A stretch of DNA of 64,000 nucleotides from Janibacter sp. CX7 (GCF_024362365.1 NZ_CP101464.1:2728001-2792000), one strand, 5' to 3'; numbered from the stretch's first letter, positions 1-9,113 are shown. The notes: generated by a model not told the origin, from the sequence alone. A program made the numbers and translations.

Positions 1-135
1 CCGCCGACGGACGGCTACGAGGACCCACCGGTCATCTCCCACGGAGCGTCGATCTACCGCAGCCGCGACCTCGTCCGGCGCGACCACGACGCCGACACCG
101 GCGAGCTGCCGCCGTACGACCCCGACGCCTACTGA
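1..135 (+). CDS. 3' end of an unidentified protein gene (5' end outside the window)
   Basis: Reading frame 1 is open from the first base to a TGA at 133-135 and encodes the last 44 residues of a protein. The fragment is hydrophilic, rich in Asp, Arg, Tyr and Pro, and ends in PYDPDAY. No motif allows a family call. It is followed at once by two palindromic repeats and the 3' end of a convergent gene, which is the context expected for a true gene end. The function is unknown. Confidence 0.55.
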   Translation, partial: PPTDGYEDPPVISHGASIYRSRDLVRRDHDADTGELPPYDPDAY

Positions 136-149
136 CCCTCCCCCTTCGC

Positions 150-193
150 CCCCGTAACTCTGCAAAACCCTAGGGTCCTGCAGAGTTACGGGG
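150..193. repeat. palindromic intergenic repeat, copy 1 (CCCTAGGG-centred)
   Basis: A 44-bp dyad with 22-bp arms matching at 20 of 22 positions, centred on ACCCTAGGGT with flanking CTCTGCA/TGCAGAG blocks. It lies between two convergent gene ends and has no T-run. It may act as a bidirectional terminator, but its core sequence recurs at 192, 1605 and 22711, so it is a repeat family. Confidence 0.8.
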
Positions 194-237
194 CTCCGAA
201 CTGTGCAAAACCCTAGGGTTCTGCACAGTTCGGAGCC
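192..237. repeat. palindromic intergenic repeat, copy 2 (CCCTAGGG-centred)
   Basis: A 46-bp dyad with 23-bp arms matching at 22 of 23 positions. It overlaps the end of copy 1 by two bases and shares the TGCAAAACCCTAGGGT core, but the outer arm differs (CCGAACTGTGCA instead of CGTAACTCTGCA). Arm changes are compensated on the other side, so the fold has been kept. Confidence 0.8.
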
Positions 238-257
238 GGGTTCAGCGGCGCCCGGGA

Positions 258-1220
258 TCAGGCGGGGTCGGTGCCGCGCAGGCGGCGCAGGGCGGTGACG
301 GCCTCCCAGCCGCAGATGACGGCGATGCCGACGGCCACGGCCGGCAGCGAGATGCTCCAGTCGTCGCTCCACCCGAAGGTCGCGTGGAACTCCGCGGGCA
401 GGTCGGTGAGGAGCCGGTCGGTGAGCAGCAGCCAGACGAGCACCACCCCCGAGACGACCGCGCTCACCAGGCTCACGACCGCGAGCGGCGTGGACCAGCC
501 GCCGCGCGCCCACGCCGCCACGGTCACGAGCACGTCGACGGCGAGGAAGCCGATGATGACCGCCTGCCAGCCCAGACCCAGCGTCGGGTCGAGGACCTGC
601 ACCGCGTGCTCGCCGACTCCTCCCCACTGCCACAGGCACAGACCGATGACGACGAGGGTCGAGACGACCTCGAAGAGCATCTCCGCCATGCTGGCCCGAC
701 GCGCACGGTCGGCCGGGTCGGCGAGCTCGTCCGGGTTCCACGTGCCGACGAGGCCCTGCTGCTCACCCGGGCTGCCGTAGCGCTCGGCGACCGCGAAGAC
801 GAGCGTGGTCCAGAAGACGACGTGCACCGCCACCTGGAAGGCGAGCGCCACCCCCTCCCCCACGATCTCGCCGAAGCCCGCGTCGCTGCCCACGGCGTGC
901 CCGACGATCGAGCCCACGAGCGACAGCGGGACGAGGATGGCCAGGAGCACCTTGACCAGGCGCACCCACGCGGGGAAGAAGGCCGGACCGACGAGGTGGT
1001 TGGGCCGCCCGCCGTACTCACGGGCGAGGACGTCCGGGTCGCCGAGCCCGACGATGGTCTCGCGTTCGGCGGCGACCGGCTCCTCACCGGCGGCGACCCT
1101 CCCTTCGACCGTCTCCTCGATCGTGCCGCGCAGCTCGCGGGCGATGTCCGGCCCGGTCTCCGGCGGGAGCTGGCGGGTCACGGTCCACACATATCGGTCG
1201 GTCAGGCTCGTGCCACTCAT
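258..1220 (-). CDS. multi-pass membrane protein with HAAS-like cytosolic domain, partner of a PadR regulator
   Basis: The protein has 320 residues. The first 75 or so are soluble and helical, with a segment around PETGPDIARELRGTIEE that resembles the HAAS domain found next to PadR regulators. About six hydrophobic segments follow, to a short basic tail (RRLRGTDPA). The ATG at 1218-1220 was chosen because it overlaps the padR stop in an ATGA junction. The long extension of the same frame upstream runs through the padR gene out of frame and is not real. By analogy with PadR/HAAS pairs it probably senses or relays an envelope signal, but no substrate can be inferred. Confidence 0.8.
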   Translation of the reverse strand: MSGTSLTDRYVWTVTRQLPPETGPDIARELRGTIEETVEGRVAAGEEPVAAERETIVGLGDPDVLAREYGGRPNHLVGPAFFPAWVRLVKVLLAILVPLSLVGSIVGHAVGSDAGFGEIVGEGVALAFQVAVHVVFWTTLVFAVAERYGSPGEQQGLVGTWNPDELADPADRARRASMAEMLFEVVSTLVVIGLCLWQWGGVGEHAVQVLDPTLGLGWQAVIIGFLAVDVLVTVAAWARGGWSTPLAVVSLVSAVVSGVVLVWLLLTDRLLTDLPAEFHATFGWSDDWSISLPAVAVGIAVICGWEAVTALRRLRGTDPA

Positions 1221-1552
1221 GACTGGTCTCCGTCCAGTGCGGCGATCGCCGAGTCGAGGGATCGCCATTCGGTCATCAGGTGGGCGCGCAGGTCGGCGCC
1301 GGCCGGGCTCGTGCGGTAGAACTTCCGCGGCCTGGCCTCGTCGGTGTTCCACTCGCTCGTCAGCAGGCCCTGCTTCTCGAGGCGCCGCAGGAGCGGGTAG
1401 AGCGTGTTGCCGTCCACCGCGAAGCCCGCGGCGTCGAGCGTCTCGAGCAGCGCATAGCCGTAGCGCGGTTCCTCGAGGGTGGCGAGGGCGGCGAGCACGA
1501 CGGTCCCCCGCCTCAGCTCCTGCAGGTGCCCTGCGAGCAGTTCTTCGTCCAT
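1217..1552 (-). CDS. PadR-family transcriptional regulator
   Basis: A 111-residue winged-helix protein. The PadR core is visible as LRRGTVVLAALATLEEPRYGYALLETLDAAG, then NTLYPLLRRLEKQGLLTSEW and RKFYRTSPAG, followed by a short C-terminal helix typical of the small PadR subfamily. It is the first gene of a two-gene minus-strand operon with the membrane protein at 258-1220 and overlaps it by four bases. A perfect inverted repeat stands 10 bp upstream of its start codon, which suggests autoregulation, a common feature of PadR proteins. The inducer is unknown. Confidence 0.9.
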   Translation of the reverse strand: MDEELLAGHLQELRRGTVVLAALATLEEPRYGYALLETLDAAGFAVDGNTLYPLLRRLEKQGLLTSEWNTDEARPRKFYRTSPAGADLRAHLMTEWRSLDSAIAALDGDQS

Positions 1553-1562
1553 GCGTCACACC

Positions 1563-1583
1563 ATAGTGTGTGTCGCACACTAT
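1563..1583. promoter_or_regulatory. probable PadR operator
   Basis: A perfect inverted repeat, ATAGTGTG - 5 bp - CACACTAT, sits just upstream of the padR ATG. Its AT-containing arms stand out in GC-rich sequence. The position over the expected promoter fits autorepression by the PadR protein (inferred). Confidence 0.65.
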
Positions 1584-1604
1584 TGTCCATGGGCCACTAT
1601 CCAT

Positions 1605-1632
1605 CTCTGCAAAACCCTAGGGTCTTGCAGAG
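1605..1632. repeat. palindromic intergenic repeat, copy 3 (CCCTAGGG-centred)
   Basis: A 28-bp dyad with 14-bp arms matching at 13 of 14 positions (CTCTGCAAAACCCT and its complement). It carries the same core as the copies at 150 and 192 but lacks their outer arms. It lies between the padR promoter and the end of pntB. Confidence 0.75.
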
Positions 1633-1663
1633 TCGGGAGCTGGGCGGGAGCGGGCAGGCATGA

Positions 1664-1705
1664 CGAAGGGCGGCGCCCACCCCATCGGGTGAGCGCCGCC
1701 CTTCG
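1664..1705 (-). terminator. terminator of the pntAB operon
   Basis: A GC-rich hairpin with 13-bp arms that begin and end in CGAAGGG/CCCTTCG and a loop of about 16 bases, 19 bp beyond the pntB stop. No strong T-run follows. Many hairpins in this window have the same CGAAGGG stem base. Confidence 0.75.
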
Positions 1706-1723
1706 CTGCGGTCGGCTGGTGGC

Positions 1724-3172
1724 TCAGAGGGCCTTGAGGATCTCGCCGACCTTGTCCTTGGCGTCGCCGAAGAGCATCTGCGTGTTGTCCCGGAAGAAGA
1801 GCGGGTTCTGCACGCCGGCGTAGCCGGTGGCCATGGAGCGCTTGAAGACGATGACGTCCTTGGCGTTCCACACCTCGAGGACCGGCATGCCCGCGATGGG
1901 GCTGCTGGGGTCCTCGGCGGCGGCGGGGTTGACCGTGTCGTTGGCACCGATGACCAGGACGACATCCGTCTCCGGGAAGTCGTCGTTGATCTCGTCCATC
2001 TCGAGCACGACGTCGTAGGGCACCTTGGCCTCGGCCAGCAGGACGTTCATGTGACCGGGGAGGCGACCGGCGACGGGGTGGATGCCGAAGCGGACGTCAA
2101 CCCCCTTCGCCCGCAGCTGTGCGGTGAGGTCCGCGACGGGGTACTGCGCCTGCGCCACGGCCATGCCGTAGCCCGGGGCGATGACGACCGAGGAGGCCTC
2201 GGAGAGCAGCTCGGCGACCTGCTCCGCCTGGATCTCGCGGTGCTCGCCGTAGTCCTTGTCCTCGCCCGTCACCTGGCCGTCGGAGCCGAAACCACCGGCG
2301 ATGACGGAGACGAAGGAGCGGTTCATCGCCTTGCACATGATGTAGGACAGGAAGGCACCCGAGGAGCCGACGAGCGCACCGGTGACGATGAGCAGGTCGT
2401 TGGAGAGCATGAAGCCCGCCGCGGCCGCGGCCCAGCCCGAGTAGCTGTTGAGCATCGACACGACGACCGGCATGTCGCCGCCGCCGATGGAGGCCACGAG
2501 GTGCCAGCCGAAGAGCAGCGCGATGACCGTCATGATCGCCAGCGGCAGGATCGACGGGGAGATGACGAACCAGACGCACAGCCCGACCGAGACGAGCACG
2601 GCCAGCAGGTTGAGCCAGTGGCGCGCGGGCAGCACGAGCGGCGAGGACTTCATCTTCGCGCTGAGCTTGAGGTAGGCGACGATCGAGCCGGTGAAGGTCA
2701 CGGCACCGATGAAGACACCGATGAAGACCTCGCCGTTGTGGATGCCGACCATGTCGATCGCCTCGAGCCGCTTGTGCTCGGCGACCGCCTCCGGGCTGTC
2801 ACCGTGCGAGGCGAGGAAGGTGTTGTAGCCGACGAGCACGGCGGCCAGACCGACGAAGGAGTGCATCATCGCGATGAGCTCCGGCATGCCGGTCATCTCG
2901 ACCCGGCGGGCGATGCGGATGCCGATGAGGCCACCCAGGGCCATGGTGACGACGAGGACGCCCAGGCCCCACTTGCCGGCGTCGGTGGCCTCGCCGTCGC
3001 CGTAGACCCCGTCGATGACGAGGGCGACCGTGGCGAGCAGGGCGATGGCCATGCCGGCCATGCCGAACCAGTTGCCGTGCTTGGCCGACTCGTGCTTGCT
3101 CAGGCCGGCGAGGGAAAGGATGAAGAGGAGCGCCGCGACGATGTAGGCGGCGGTGACGACGGTGGACAGCAC
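1724..3172 (-). CDS. pntB: NAD(P) transhydrogenase beta subunit
   Basis: A 482-residue membrane protein of normal length for PntB. The first two thirds are hydrophobic helices of the proton channel. The C-terminal NADP-binding domain III is recognisable from [43 protein letters not shown] and [16 protein letters not shown]. With PntA it couples hydride transfer between NADH and NADP+ to proton movement and so supplies NADPH. The start is the GTG at 3170-3172, three bases after the pntA stop, so the two are co-transcribed. A CGAAGGG-based hairpin follows the stop. Confidence 0.95.
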   Translation of the reverse strand: MLSTVVTAAYIVAALLFILSLAGLSKHESAKHGNWFGMAGMAIALLATVALVIDGVYGDGEATDAGKWGLGVLVVTMALGGLIGIRIARRVEMTGMPELIAMMHSFVGLAAVLVGYNTFLASHGDSPEAVAEHKRLEAIDMVGIHNGEVFIGVFIGAVTFTGSIVAYLKLSAKMKSSPLVLPARHWLNLLAVLVSVGLCVWFVISPSILPLAIMTVIALLFGWHLVASIGGGDMPVVVSMLNSYSGWAAAAAGFMLSNDLLIVTGALVGSSGAFLSYIMCKAMNRSFVSVIAGGFGSDGQVTGEDKDYGEHREIQAEQVAELLSEASSVVIAPGYGMAVAQAQYPVADLTAQLRAKGVDVRFGIHPVAGRLPGHMNVLLAEAKVPYDVVLEMDEINDDFPETDVVLVIGANDTVNPAAAEDPSSPIAGMPVLEVWNAKDVIVFKRSMATGYAGVQNPLFFRDNTQMLFGDAKDKVGEILKAL

Positions 3173-3175
3173 GAC

Positions 3176-4708
3176 TCAGCCCTTCCGGAACATGTTGAGC
3201 ATCCGGTTCGTCACGGTGAAGCCACCGAAGACGTTGATGCTGGCGAAGAAGATGGCAGCTGCGGCGATGACCTGGATCGCGATGTCGGGCGAGGTCACCT
3301 GCAGGAGGGCGCCGACGACGATGATCCCGGAGATCGCATTGGTCACCGACATCAGCGGCGTGTGCAGCGCGTGGTGCACGTTGCCGATGACGTAGAAGCC
3401 GATGACCACGGCCAGCGCGAAGACGATGAAGTGCGACAGGAAGGCCGCGGGCATGAAGGCGGCTGCGATGAGGAAGAGCAGCGCGGCACCGCCGATGTAC
3501 CAGAACTTGCGGTTCGGGTCGTGCGGCTTCTCCGGCTCCGGCTCGGGCGCCGGCGTCGCGGCGGCCGGCGCGGACTGCGCCGCCGAGACCTGCACGGGCG
3601 GCGGCGGCCACAGGGTCTCCTCGCCCTGGGTGACCGTCATGCCGCGCACGACGGTGTCCTCCATGTCGAGGACCGGCTGGCCGTCCTTGTCCGGGGTGAC
3701 CAGCTTGAGCAGGTTGACGATGTTGGTGCCGTAGAGCTGGCTGGCCTGCGTGGGCAGGCGGCCGGCGAGGTCGGTGTAGCCGATGATCCGCACACCGTTG
3801 TCGGTGACGACGCGCTCGTCGGCGACCGATCCGGCGACATTGCCACCGGAGCCGGCGGCCATGTCGACGATGACCGAGCCGGGCTTCATCGATGCGACCA
3901 TCTCCTCCGTGATCAGCCGCGGCGCGGGGCGTCCCGGGATGAGGGCCGTCGTGATGATGATGTCGACGTCCTTGGCCTGCTCGGCGTAGAGCTCGGCGGC
4001 CTTGCGGTTGAAGTCCTCACCGGTCTCCTTGGCATAGCCGTCGGACGAGATCTCCTGCTCGACGTCGATCTGCAGGAACTCCGCACCCATCGACTCGACC
4101 TGCTCGGCCACCTCGGGCCGCACGTCGAAGGCCCGCACGATCGCACCGAGCGAACCGGCCGCACCGATCGCGGCCAGACCGGCCACGCCGGCGCCGCAGA
4201 CGAGCACCTTGGCCGGCGGCACCTTGCCCGCGGCCGTCACCTGACCGGTGAAGAGACCGCCGAACTCGTGCGCCGACTCCACGACGGCGCGGTAGCCGGC
4301 GATGTTGGCCATCGACGACAGGACATCGAGCGACTGGGCTCGCGAGATACGCGGCACCGCGTCCATCGCCAGGGCGGTCACGCCCTGCGCGCGCAGCGCC
4401 TCGACCTTGTCGGGGTTGAGCGCCGGAGCCAGCAGCGAGGCGAGGATCGCCCCGGAGCGCAGCCGCGGAACCTCCTCGTCGGTGGGGGCGTTGACCTTGG
4501 CGACGATGTCGCTGGCCCACACCTGCTCCGCACTCTCGAGGCTCGCTCCGGCGTCGACGTAGGCCTGGTCCGGGTAGGCGGACGCCTCACCGGCCCCGGC
4601 CTCGACGACGACGTCGTATCCGAGCTTGATCAGCTGCTCCACGGTCTTCGGGGTCGCCGCGACGCGGGTTTCGCCGCGCTTCGACTCCTTGGGCACGCCA
4701 AGTCGCAT
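3176..4708 (-). CDS. pntA: NAD(P) transhydrogenase alpha subunit, fused form
   Basis: A 510-residue protein. The N-terminal 370 residues are the soluble NAD-binding domain I, homologous to alanine dehydrogenase (start [17 protein letters not shown], dinucleotide motif [18 protein letters not shown]). A Pro/Ala/Glu linker follows, then about four membrane segments ending in the [13 protein letters not shown] tail as in E. coli PntA. Some bacteria split these parts into two genes; here they are one. The ATG at 4706-4708 is preferred over the GTG six bases upstream because AGGAG lies five bases before the ATG and overlaps the GTG. Transcribed with pntB and divergent from ald. Confidence 0.95.
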   Translation of the reverse strand: MRLGVPKESKRGETRVAATPKTVEQLIKLGYDVVVEAGAGEASAYPDQAYVDAGASLESAEQVWASDIVAKVNAPTDEEVPRLRSGAILASLLAPALNPDKVEALRAQGVTALAMDAVPRISRAQSLDVLSSMANIAGYRAVVESAHEFGGLFTGQVTAAGKVPPAKVLVCGAGVAGLAAIGAAGSLGAIVRAFDVRPEVAEQVESMGAEFLQIDVEQEISSDGYAKETGEDFNRKAAELYAEQAKDVDIIITTALIPGRPAPRLITEEMVASMKPGSVIVDMAAGSGGNVAGSVADERVVTDNGVRIIGYTDLAGRLPTQASQLYGTNIVNLLKLVTPDKDGQPVLDMEDTVVRGMTVTQGEETLWPPPPVQVSAAQSAPAAATPAPEPEPEKPHDPNRKFWYIGGAALLFLIAAAFMPAAFLSHFIVFALAVVIGFYVIGNVHHALHTPLMSVTNAISGIIVVGALLQVTSPDIAIQVIAAAAIFFASINVFGGFTVTNRMLNMFRKG

Positions 4709-4845
4709 CGTCACTCCTGTGATGAGGGGTGGTGGTGGATGTGGTTGGACCGCAACCTAGGGCACACGACGCGCGGGCCGCTCGCTTTGTGACGGGGACG
4801 ATGGTCACACCTCCACACGGTGAGACGGCAGGTCGCGACGCGGGA

Positions 4846-4873
4846 CGAAGGGGGTAGAGCCCCCCCCCCTTCG
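4846..4873. repeat. inverted CGAAGGG pair in the pntA-ald divergent region
   Basis: CGAAGGGGG and CCCCCTTCG arms are separated by about ten bases in the region between the divergent pntA and ald genes. No gene ends here, so a simple terminator role is unlikely. It may insulate the two promoters, or belong to the wider CGAAGGG motif family of this genome. Confidence 0.55.
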
Positions 4874-4913
4874 CCTCTTGCCCACGGGGAGGTCGCGGCG
4901 GGAGGATCTGCGG

Positions 4914-6032
4914 ATGAGGATCGGCGTGCCCAAGGAGATCAAGAACCGCGAGTACCGGGTGGCGCTCACCCCGGTCGGCGTCCACGAGCTCGTCGAGCGC
5001 GGTCACGAGGTCGTCGTCGAGCGCGACGCCGGGGCCGGCTCGCAGATCACCGATGACGACATGCGGGCCGCCGGCGCAACCGTGCTCGACTCGGCGGACG
5101 ACGTGTGGGGCACGGCGGAGATGGTGCTCAAGGTCAAGGAGCCGATCGCCGAGGAGTACCCGCGGATGCGGCCCGGGCAGGTCCTCTTCACCTATCTGCA
5201 CCTGGCGGCCAACGCGGAGCTGACCGAGGAGCTGCTGCAGCGCGAGGTCACGGCGATCGCCTACGAGACGGTCCAGCTGCCGTCCGGCGCGCTCCCCCTG
5301 CTCTACCCGATGTCCGAGGTCGCCGGCTGCCTGGCGCCGCAGGTCGGGGCGCACGCCCTGATGAAGGCGCAGGGTGGCCGCGGCGTCCTCATGGGTGGCG
5401 TCGGCGGCGTGGCCAACGCCAAGGTCGTCATCATCGGCGCCGGCGTCTCGGGGCAGAACGCCGCGAACATCGCCCTCGGCATGGGAGCCGACGTCACCCT
5501 GCTCGACACCGATCTCGACAAGCTGCGGATGTCCTTCTGGCGCTACGCCAACCGCGTGCACGGGCTGGCGTCGTCGCGGCTGACGGTCGAGCGACAGGTC
5601 ATGGAGGCCGACCTCGTCATCGGCGCGGTGCTCGTGCCGGGCGCTGCGGCCCCCCGTCTCGTGAGCAACGACCTCGTCTCACGGATGAAGCCCGGCTCGG
5701 TGCTCGTCGACATCGCGATCGACCAGGGCGGGTGCTTCGAGGACAGCCGGCCGACGACGCACGACGACCCGACCTTCCAGGTCCACGACTCGACCTTCTA
5801 CTGCGTCGCCAACATGCCCGGCGCCGTGCCCAACACCTCGACCTATGCCCTGACCAACGCGACCCTGCCCTACGTCACGGCGCTCGCCGACCGGGGCTGG
5901 CGGCAGGCCCTGCTCGCGGACCACAGCCTCGCGCTCGGCCTCAGCACGCACGCGGGGCAGCTGACCAACGCGCCCGTCGGCGAGGCCACCGGGATCGCGA
6001 GCATCCCGGTGGCGCAGGCGCTCGACACATAG
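4914..6032 (+). CDS. ald: alanine dehydrogenase
   Basis: A 372-residue protein, the usual length for L-alanine dehydrogenase, which interconverts alanine and pyruvate plus ammonium with NAD+. Visible features are the start MRIGVPKEIKNREYRVALTP, the substrate-binding stretch VLFTYLHLAAN with the active-site His, YPMSEVAG, the Rossmann motif GAGVSGQNAANIALGMGA, and DQGGCFEDSRPTTH. The ATG at 4914 has GGAGG eight bases upstream; an earlier in-frame ATG at 4878 lacks conservation. The N-terminus is plainly homologous to PntA, encoded head to head 200 bp away. alaA follows downstream on the same strand. Confidence 0.95.
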   Translation: MRIGVPKEIKNREYRVALTPVGVHELVERGHEVVVERDAGAGSQITDDDMRAAGATVLDSADDVWGTAEMVLKVKEPIAEEYPRMRPGQVLFTYLHLAANAELTEELLQREVTAIAYETVQLPSGALPLLYPMSEVAGCLAPQVGAHALMKAQGGRGVLMGGVGGVANAKVVIIGAGVSGQNAANIALGMGADVTLLDTDLDKLRMSFWRYANRVHGLASSRLTVERQVMEADLVIGAVLVPGAAAPRLVSNDLVSRMKPGSVLVDIAIDQGGCFEDSRPTTHDDPTFQVHDSTFYCVANMPGAVPNTSTYALTNATLPYVTALADRGWRQALLADHSLALGLSTHAGQLTNAPVGEATGIASIPVAQALDT

Positions 6033-6054
6033 CCCCCGGGCGAAGGGGGGCTGC

Positions 6055-6082
6055 GAGCGACCACCGGCGGGTGGTCGCTCGT
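6055..6082. terminator. terminator between ald and the convergent small gene
   Basis: A perfect 12-bp stem (CGAGCGACCACC / GGTGGTCGCTCG) with a GGCG loop lies between the ald stop and the stop of the opposing gene at 6086. It can serve both strands. Confidence 0.7.
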
Positions 6083-6085
6083 CGA

Positions 6086-6220
6086 TCAGCTGTCGGTCGT
6101 CGGCGCGGGATCGCCGTCGGCGGCGTCCTCGGCGTCGTCCTCATCGAGGCCGGCGTCGTGGAGGGCGGCCTCCCGGGCCTCCTCCTCGTCCTCCCACACC
6201 GTGTGCGATGGCTCGGTCAT
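6086..6220 (-). CDS. small acidic protein of unknown function
   Basis: Encodes 44 residues starting MTEPSHTVWEDEEEAREAAL and continuing with a very acidic stretch (DEDDAEDAADGDP). No membrane segment or known motif is present. The ATG at 6218-6220 is preferred to an upstream in-frame start, whose extra residues overlap the alaA promoter. It is divergent from alaA with about 75 bp between starts. Small acidic proteins like this are common and uncharacterised in actinobacteria, and only the codon pattern and position support it. Confidence 0.5.
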   Translation of the reverse strand: MTEPSHTVWEDEEEAREAALHDAGLDEDDAEDAADGDPAPTTDS

Positions 6221-6296
6221 GTGCTCGAGCGTAGTGGGCGAGCCCTGCGGCGAGACGGCGCGCACGCTCGCGCACCAGCCTGAGAGACTGCGGCCC

Positions 6297-7514
6297 ATGC
6301 GCCAGATCCGCCAGAGCCGCAAGCTGAAGGACGTCCGCTACGACGTGCGGGGCCCGATCCTCGTCGAGGCCCAGCGCCTCGAGGCCGAGGGCCACAAGAT
6401 CCTCAAGCTCAACATCGGCAACACCGCCCCCTTCGGCTTCGAGGCCCCGGAGGCGATCGTCGCCGACATGACGCGGCACCTGCCGGACGCCCAGGGCTAT
6501 GTCGACAGCAAGGGGATCTACTCGGCGCGCACCGCCGTCGCGCAGTACTACCAGTCCCGCGGACTCAAGGACACGACCGTCGAGGACGTCTACATCGGCA
6601 ACGGCGTCTCCGAGCTCATCTCGATGGTGCTGCAGGCCTTCGTCGACGACGGCAACGAGATCCTCGTCCCGGCGCCCGACTACCCGCTGTGGACCGGCGC
6701 GGTCTCGCTCGCCGGTGGTACCCCCGTGCACTACCGGTGCGACGAGGACAACGGGTGGAACCCCGACCTGGCCGACATCGAGTCGAAGATCACCGAGCAC
6801 ACCCAGGCGCTCGTCATCATCAACCCCAACAACCCGACCGGCGCGGTCTATTCGCCCGAGATCGTCCGCGGCCTCATCGACATCGCCCGGCGCCACGACC
6901 TCGTCGTCATGGCCGACGAGATCTACGAGAAGATCGTCTTCGACGACGCGGTCCACCACCACGCGGCCGAGTACGCCGGCGACGACGTGCTCTGCCTGAC
7001 CTTCTCCGGGCTGTCCAAGGCCTACCGGGTCTGCGGCTACCGCGCCGGCTGGGTGATGATCTCCGGGCCCAAGCACGAGGCGGCCGACTTCCTCGAGGGC
7101 CTGACGCTCCTGTCCAACATGCGCATGTGCGCCAATGTCCCCGCGCAGCACGCGATCCAGACCGCGCTCGGTGGCTACCAGTCGATCAACGAGCTCATCG
7201 TCCCCGGCGGTCGCTACCACGACCAGATCAAGCTCGCCTCGCGCCTGCTCAACGAGATCCCCGGCGTCAGCTGTGTCGAGCCGCGCGGGGCGCTCTACTG
7301 CTTCCCGCGGCTCGACCCCGAGGTCTACCCGATCGAGGACGACGAGGCCTTCGTCATCGACCTGCTGCGCGCCAAGAAGATCCTCGTCACCCACGGCACC
7401 GGCTTCAACTGGCCCGACACCGACCACTTCCGGCTCGTGACGCTGCCCGACGAGGACGTGCTCACCGAGGCGATCGGCCGGATCGCGGAGCACCTCGAGT
7501 CGATCCGCGCATGA
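6297..7514 (+). CDS. alaA: alanine/glutamate-pyruvate aminotransferase (AlaA type)
   Basis: A 405-residue class I/II PLP-dependent aminotransferase, the same length as E. coli AlaA, with matching blocks throughout: KLKDVRYDVRGP, LNIGNTAPFGFEAPE, AQGYVDSKGIYSAR, INPNNPTGAVYS, FSGLSKAYRVCGYRAGW and LCANVPAQHAIQTALGGYQS (MCANVPAQ here). The PLP lysine is K241 in SGLSKAYR. It makes alanine from pyruvate with glutamate as donor, beside ald, which degrades or forms alanine with ammonium. The stop overlaps the start of the first crcB gene (ATGA), so transcription probably continues into the fluoride-channel pair. Confidence 0.93.
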   Translation: MRQIRQSRKLKDVRYDVRGPILVEAQRLEAEGHKILKLNIGNTAPFGFEAPEAIVADMTRHLPDAQGYVDSKGIYSARTAVAQYYQSRGLKDTTVEDVYIGNGVSELISMVLQAFVDDGNEILVPAPDYPLWTGAVSLAGGTPVHYRCDEDNGWNPDLADIESKITEHTQALVIINPNNPTGAVYSPEIVRGLIDIARRHDLVVMADEIYEKIVFDDAVHHHAAEYAGDDVLCLTFSGLSKAYRVCGYRAGWVMISGPKHEAADFLEGLTLLSNMRMCANVPAQHAIQTALGGYQSINELIVPGGRYHDQIKLASRLLNEIPGVSCVEPRGALYCFPRLDPEVYPIEDDEAFVIDLLRAKKILVTHGTGFNWPDTDHFRLVTLPDEDVLTEAIGRIAEHLESIRA

Positions 7515-7957
7515 GCCAGGGCGTCGTCGCATGGGGCGATGCAGGAGCGTCGAAGGGGAGCACTGTCGCCGCCGTCGCGGTGGGCGGCGTCATCGGGTCG
7601 CTCGGGCGCTGGGGCGTCGGCGAGGTCGCCGGCGGCGCGCACTGGGCGACCCTGCTCGTCAACGTCACGGGTGGCCTCGCGATGGGACTGCTCGTCGCAT
7701 GGCTCGCGGCGGGGCCACAGCACCCGCTGGCGCGCCCCTTCCTCACCGTCGGGCTGCTCGGCGGGTGGACCACCTACTCGAGCTTCGCCCTGGACGCGCA
7801 CGCGCTCGGCGGCGACGGTCTCGGCGGGCTGCTCGGCTATGTCGCCGCGACGCTCGTGCTCGGCGTCGGGGCGGCCGTCGTCGGGCTGGTCGCCGGTGAC
7901 CGGCTCTGGGGCAGCAGCCCGTCCGCCGACGAGGTCGTCGCGGAGGAGGAGCTGTGA
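7511..7957 (+). CDS. crcB: fluoride ion channel CrcB/Fluc, first subunit
   Basis: A 148-residue membrane protein with about four hydrophobic helices. Fluc signatures are visible: GGVIGSLGRWGVG at the N-terminal helix, LVNVTGGLAMG (the N-x-TG motif) and GLLGGWTTYSSFALD around the pore. Fluc channels export fluoride; many Gram-positive bacteria encode two subunits that form a heterodimer, as suggested here. The ATG overlaps the alaA stop and the GTG of the second subunit overlaps this stop. A hydrophilic tail of about 20 residues extends past the usual end. Confidence 0.9.
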   Translation: MSQGVVAWGDAGASKGSTVAAVAVGGVIGSLGRWGVGEVAGGAHWATLLVNVTGGLAMGLLVAWLAAGPQHPLARPFLTVGLLGGWTTYSSFALDAHALGGDGLGGLLGYVAATLVLGVGAAVVGLVAGDRLWGSSPSADEVVAEEEL

Positions 7958-8310
7958 CCGCCCTGCTCGTCGCCCTCGGCGCCGCGCTCGGGGTCCTGTG
8001 CCGGCACCTGGCCGTCGAGCGTCTGCGCGGAGCGGGTGCGACGACCGCCGGGGCGGTGCTCGTCGTCAACGCGACCGGCTCGCTGCTCCTCGGTCTCGTC
8101 GCGGGCCATGCCTCGGGCGCCTCGCCGGGGTGGCTGCTCCCGCTCGTCGGCGTCGGCTTCTGCGGCGCCTACACGACCTTCGCCACGCACGCGGTCGAGG
8201 TGGCGAGCGCCCTGCGGACCGGCCGGACCCGCCACGCGCTGACCGACCTCGGGCTCAACCTCGCCCTGGGCCTGCTGCTCGTCTCGATCGGCTGGGCCGT
8301 CACCGCGTGA
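7954..8310 (+). CDS. crcB: fluoride ion channel CrcB/Fluc, second subunit
   Basis: A 118-residue protein with four predicted membrane helices. The CrcB pattern is clear: ALGAALGVLCRHLAVERL, VVNATGSLLLGLVAG and VGFCGAYTTFATHAVEV, close to the canonical G-T-TTFSTF-E motif. The GTG start lies inside the stop of the first subunit (GTGA), so translation is likely coupled and the two proteins are probably made in equal amounts as heterodimer partners. A terminator hairpin follows at 8362. Confidence 0.92.
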   Translation: MTALLVALGAALGVLCRHLAVERLRGAGATTAGAVLVVNATGSLLLGLVAGHASGASPGWLLPLVGVGFCGAYTTFATHAVEVASALRTGRTRHALTDLGLNLALGLLLVSIGWAVTA

Positions 8311-8361
8311 GGTGCGGGGCCTCCCCTTCGCACGACCTCAAGGACATGCGGCCGGACATGG

Positions 8362-8395
8362 CTGTGCCCGGGCCCCTGACGGGACCCGGGCACAG
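8362..8395. terminator. bidirectional terminator between crcB and sod
   Basis: An 11-bp stem (CTGTGCCCGGG / CCCGGGCACAG) with a 12-base loop sits between convergent genes, 50 bp after crcB and 12 bp before the end of sod. Confidence 0.75.
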
Positions 8396-8407
8396 TGCCG
8401 GAGGTGG

Positions 8408-9004
8408 TCAGGCCTTGGTGGCCTTCTCCAGGCGCGCGGAGACGTCGTTCCAGTTGACGATGTCCCAGAGCTTCTCGATGTAGTCCGGCTTCACGTTCTT
8501 GTACTGCAGGTAGTACGCGTGCTCCCAGGCGTCGAAGGCCAGGAGCGGCGTCATGCCGGCAGCGACGTTGCCGTGGTGGTCGTAGACCTGCGTGACCAGG
8601 AGACGCTTGCCGATCGGCTCCCAGGCGAGGACGCCCCAGCCGGAGCCCTGCGTCGTCTGCGTCGCGGCGGTCAGCTGCGCGCGGAACTTGTCGAAGGAGC
8701 CGAAGTGCTCGTCGATCGCGGTGCCGAGGGCGCCGTCGGGCTTGTCGCCCCCGTCCGGGGAGAGGTTCTCCCAGAAGATCGAGTGCAGCACGTGACCGGA
8801 GACGTTGAAGGCCAAGGTCTTCTCGAGACCGACGATGCCGGAGAGGTCACCCTTGTCGCGCGCCTCGGCGATCTTCTCGGTGGTGTCGTTGGCGCCCTTG
8901 ACATAGGTCGCGTGGTGCTTGTCGTGGTGCAGCTCGAGGATCTCGCCGCTCATGGCGGGCTCGAGGGCGCCGTAGTCGTAGGGAAGATCGGGAAGGGTGT
9001 ACAT
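8408..9004 (-). CDS. sodA: superoxide dismutase, Fe/Mn family
   Basis: A 198-residue cytosolic enzyme converting superoxide to oxygen and peroxide. The start [39 protein letters not shown] is classic for the family. Metal ligands are the His in ELHHDKHH, the His in [13 protein letters not shown], and Asp and His of [13 protein letters not shown]. Metal preference (Mn or Fe) cannot be fixed from the residues seen. The ATG at 9002-9004 has GGAGG five bases upstream. It is divergent from a MarR regulator with a 109-bp gap, so control by that regulator is possible but unproven. Confidence 0.95.
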   Translation of the reverse strand: MYTLPDLPYDYGALEPAMSGEILELHHDKHHATYVKGANDTTEKIAEARDKGDLSGIVGLEKTLAFNVSGHVLHSIFWENLSPDGGDKPDGALGTAIDEHFGSFDKFRAQLTAATQTTQGSGWGVLAWEPIGKRLLVTQVYDHHGNVAAGMTPLLAFDAWEHAYYLQYKNVKPDYIEKLWDIVNWNDVSARLEKATKA

Positions 9005-9113
9005 GAGGCCTCCGATGCGTGCGGATGTGCTTGCCCTGTCTACCCTCCCATGTCGTCTGGAACGAGTCCATGAAAGGGCACCCTCACCCCTCACCGGCCT
9101 AGGATCGGGGCCC

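Noticed and set aside
2051..4792. A 913-codon open frame on the plus strand
   Set aside because: Antisense to pntB and pntA; the translation is His/Asp/Arg-rich low-complexity sequence typical of shadow frames.
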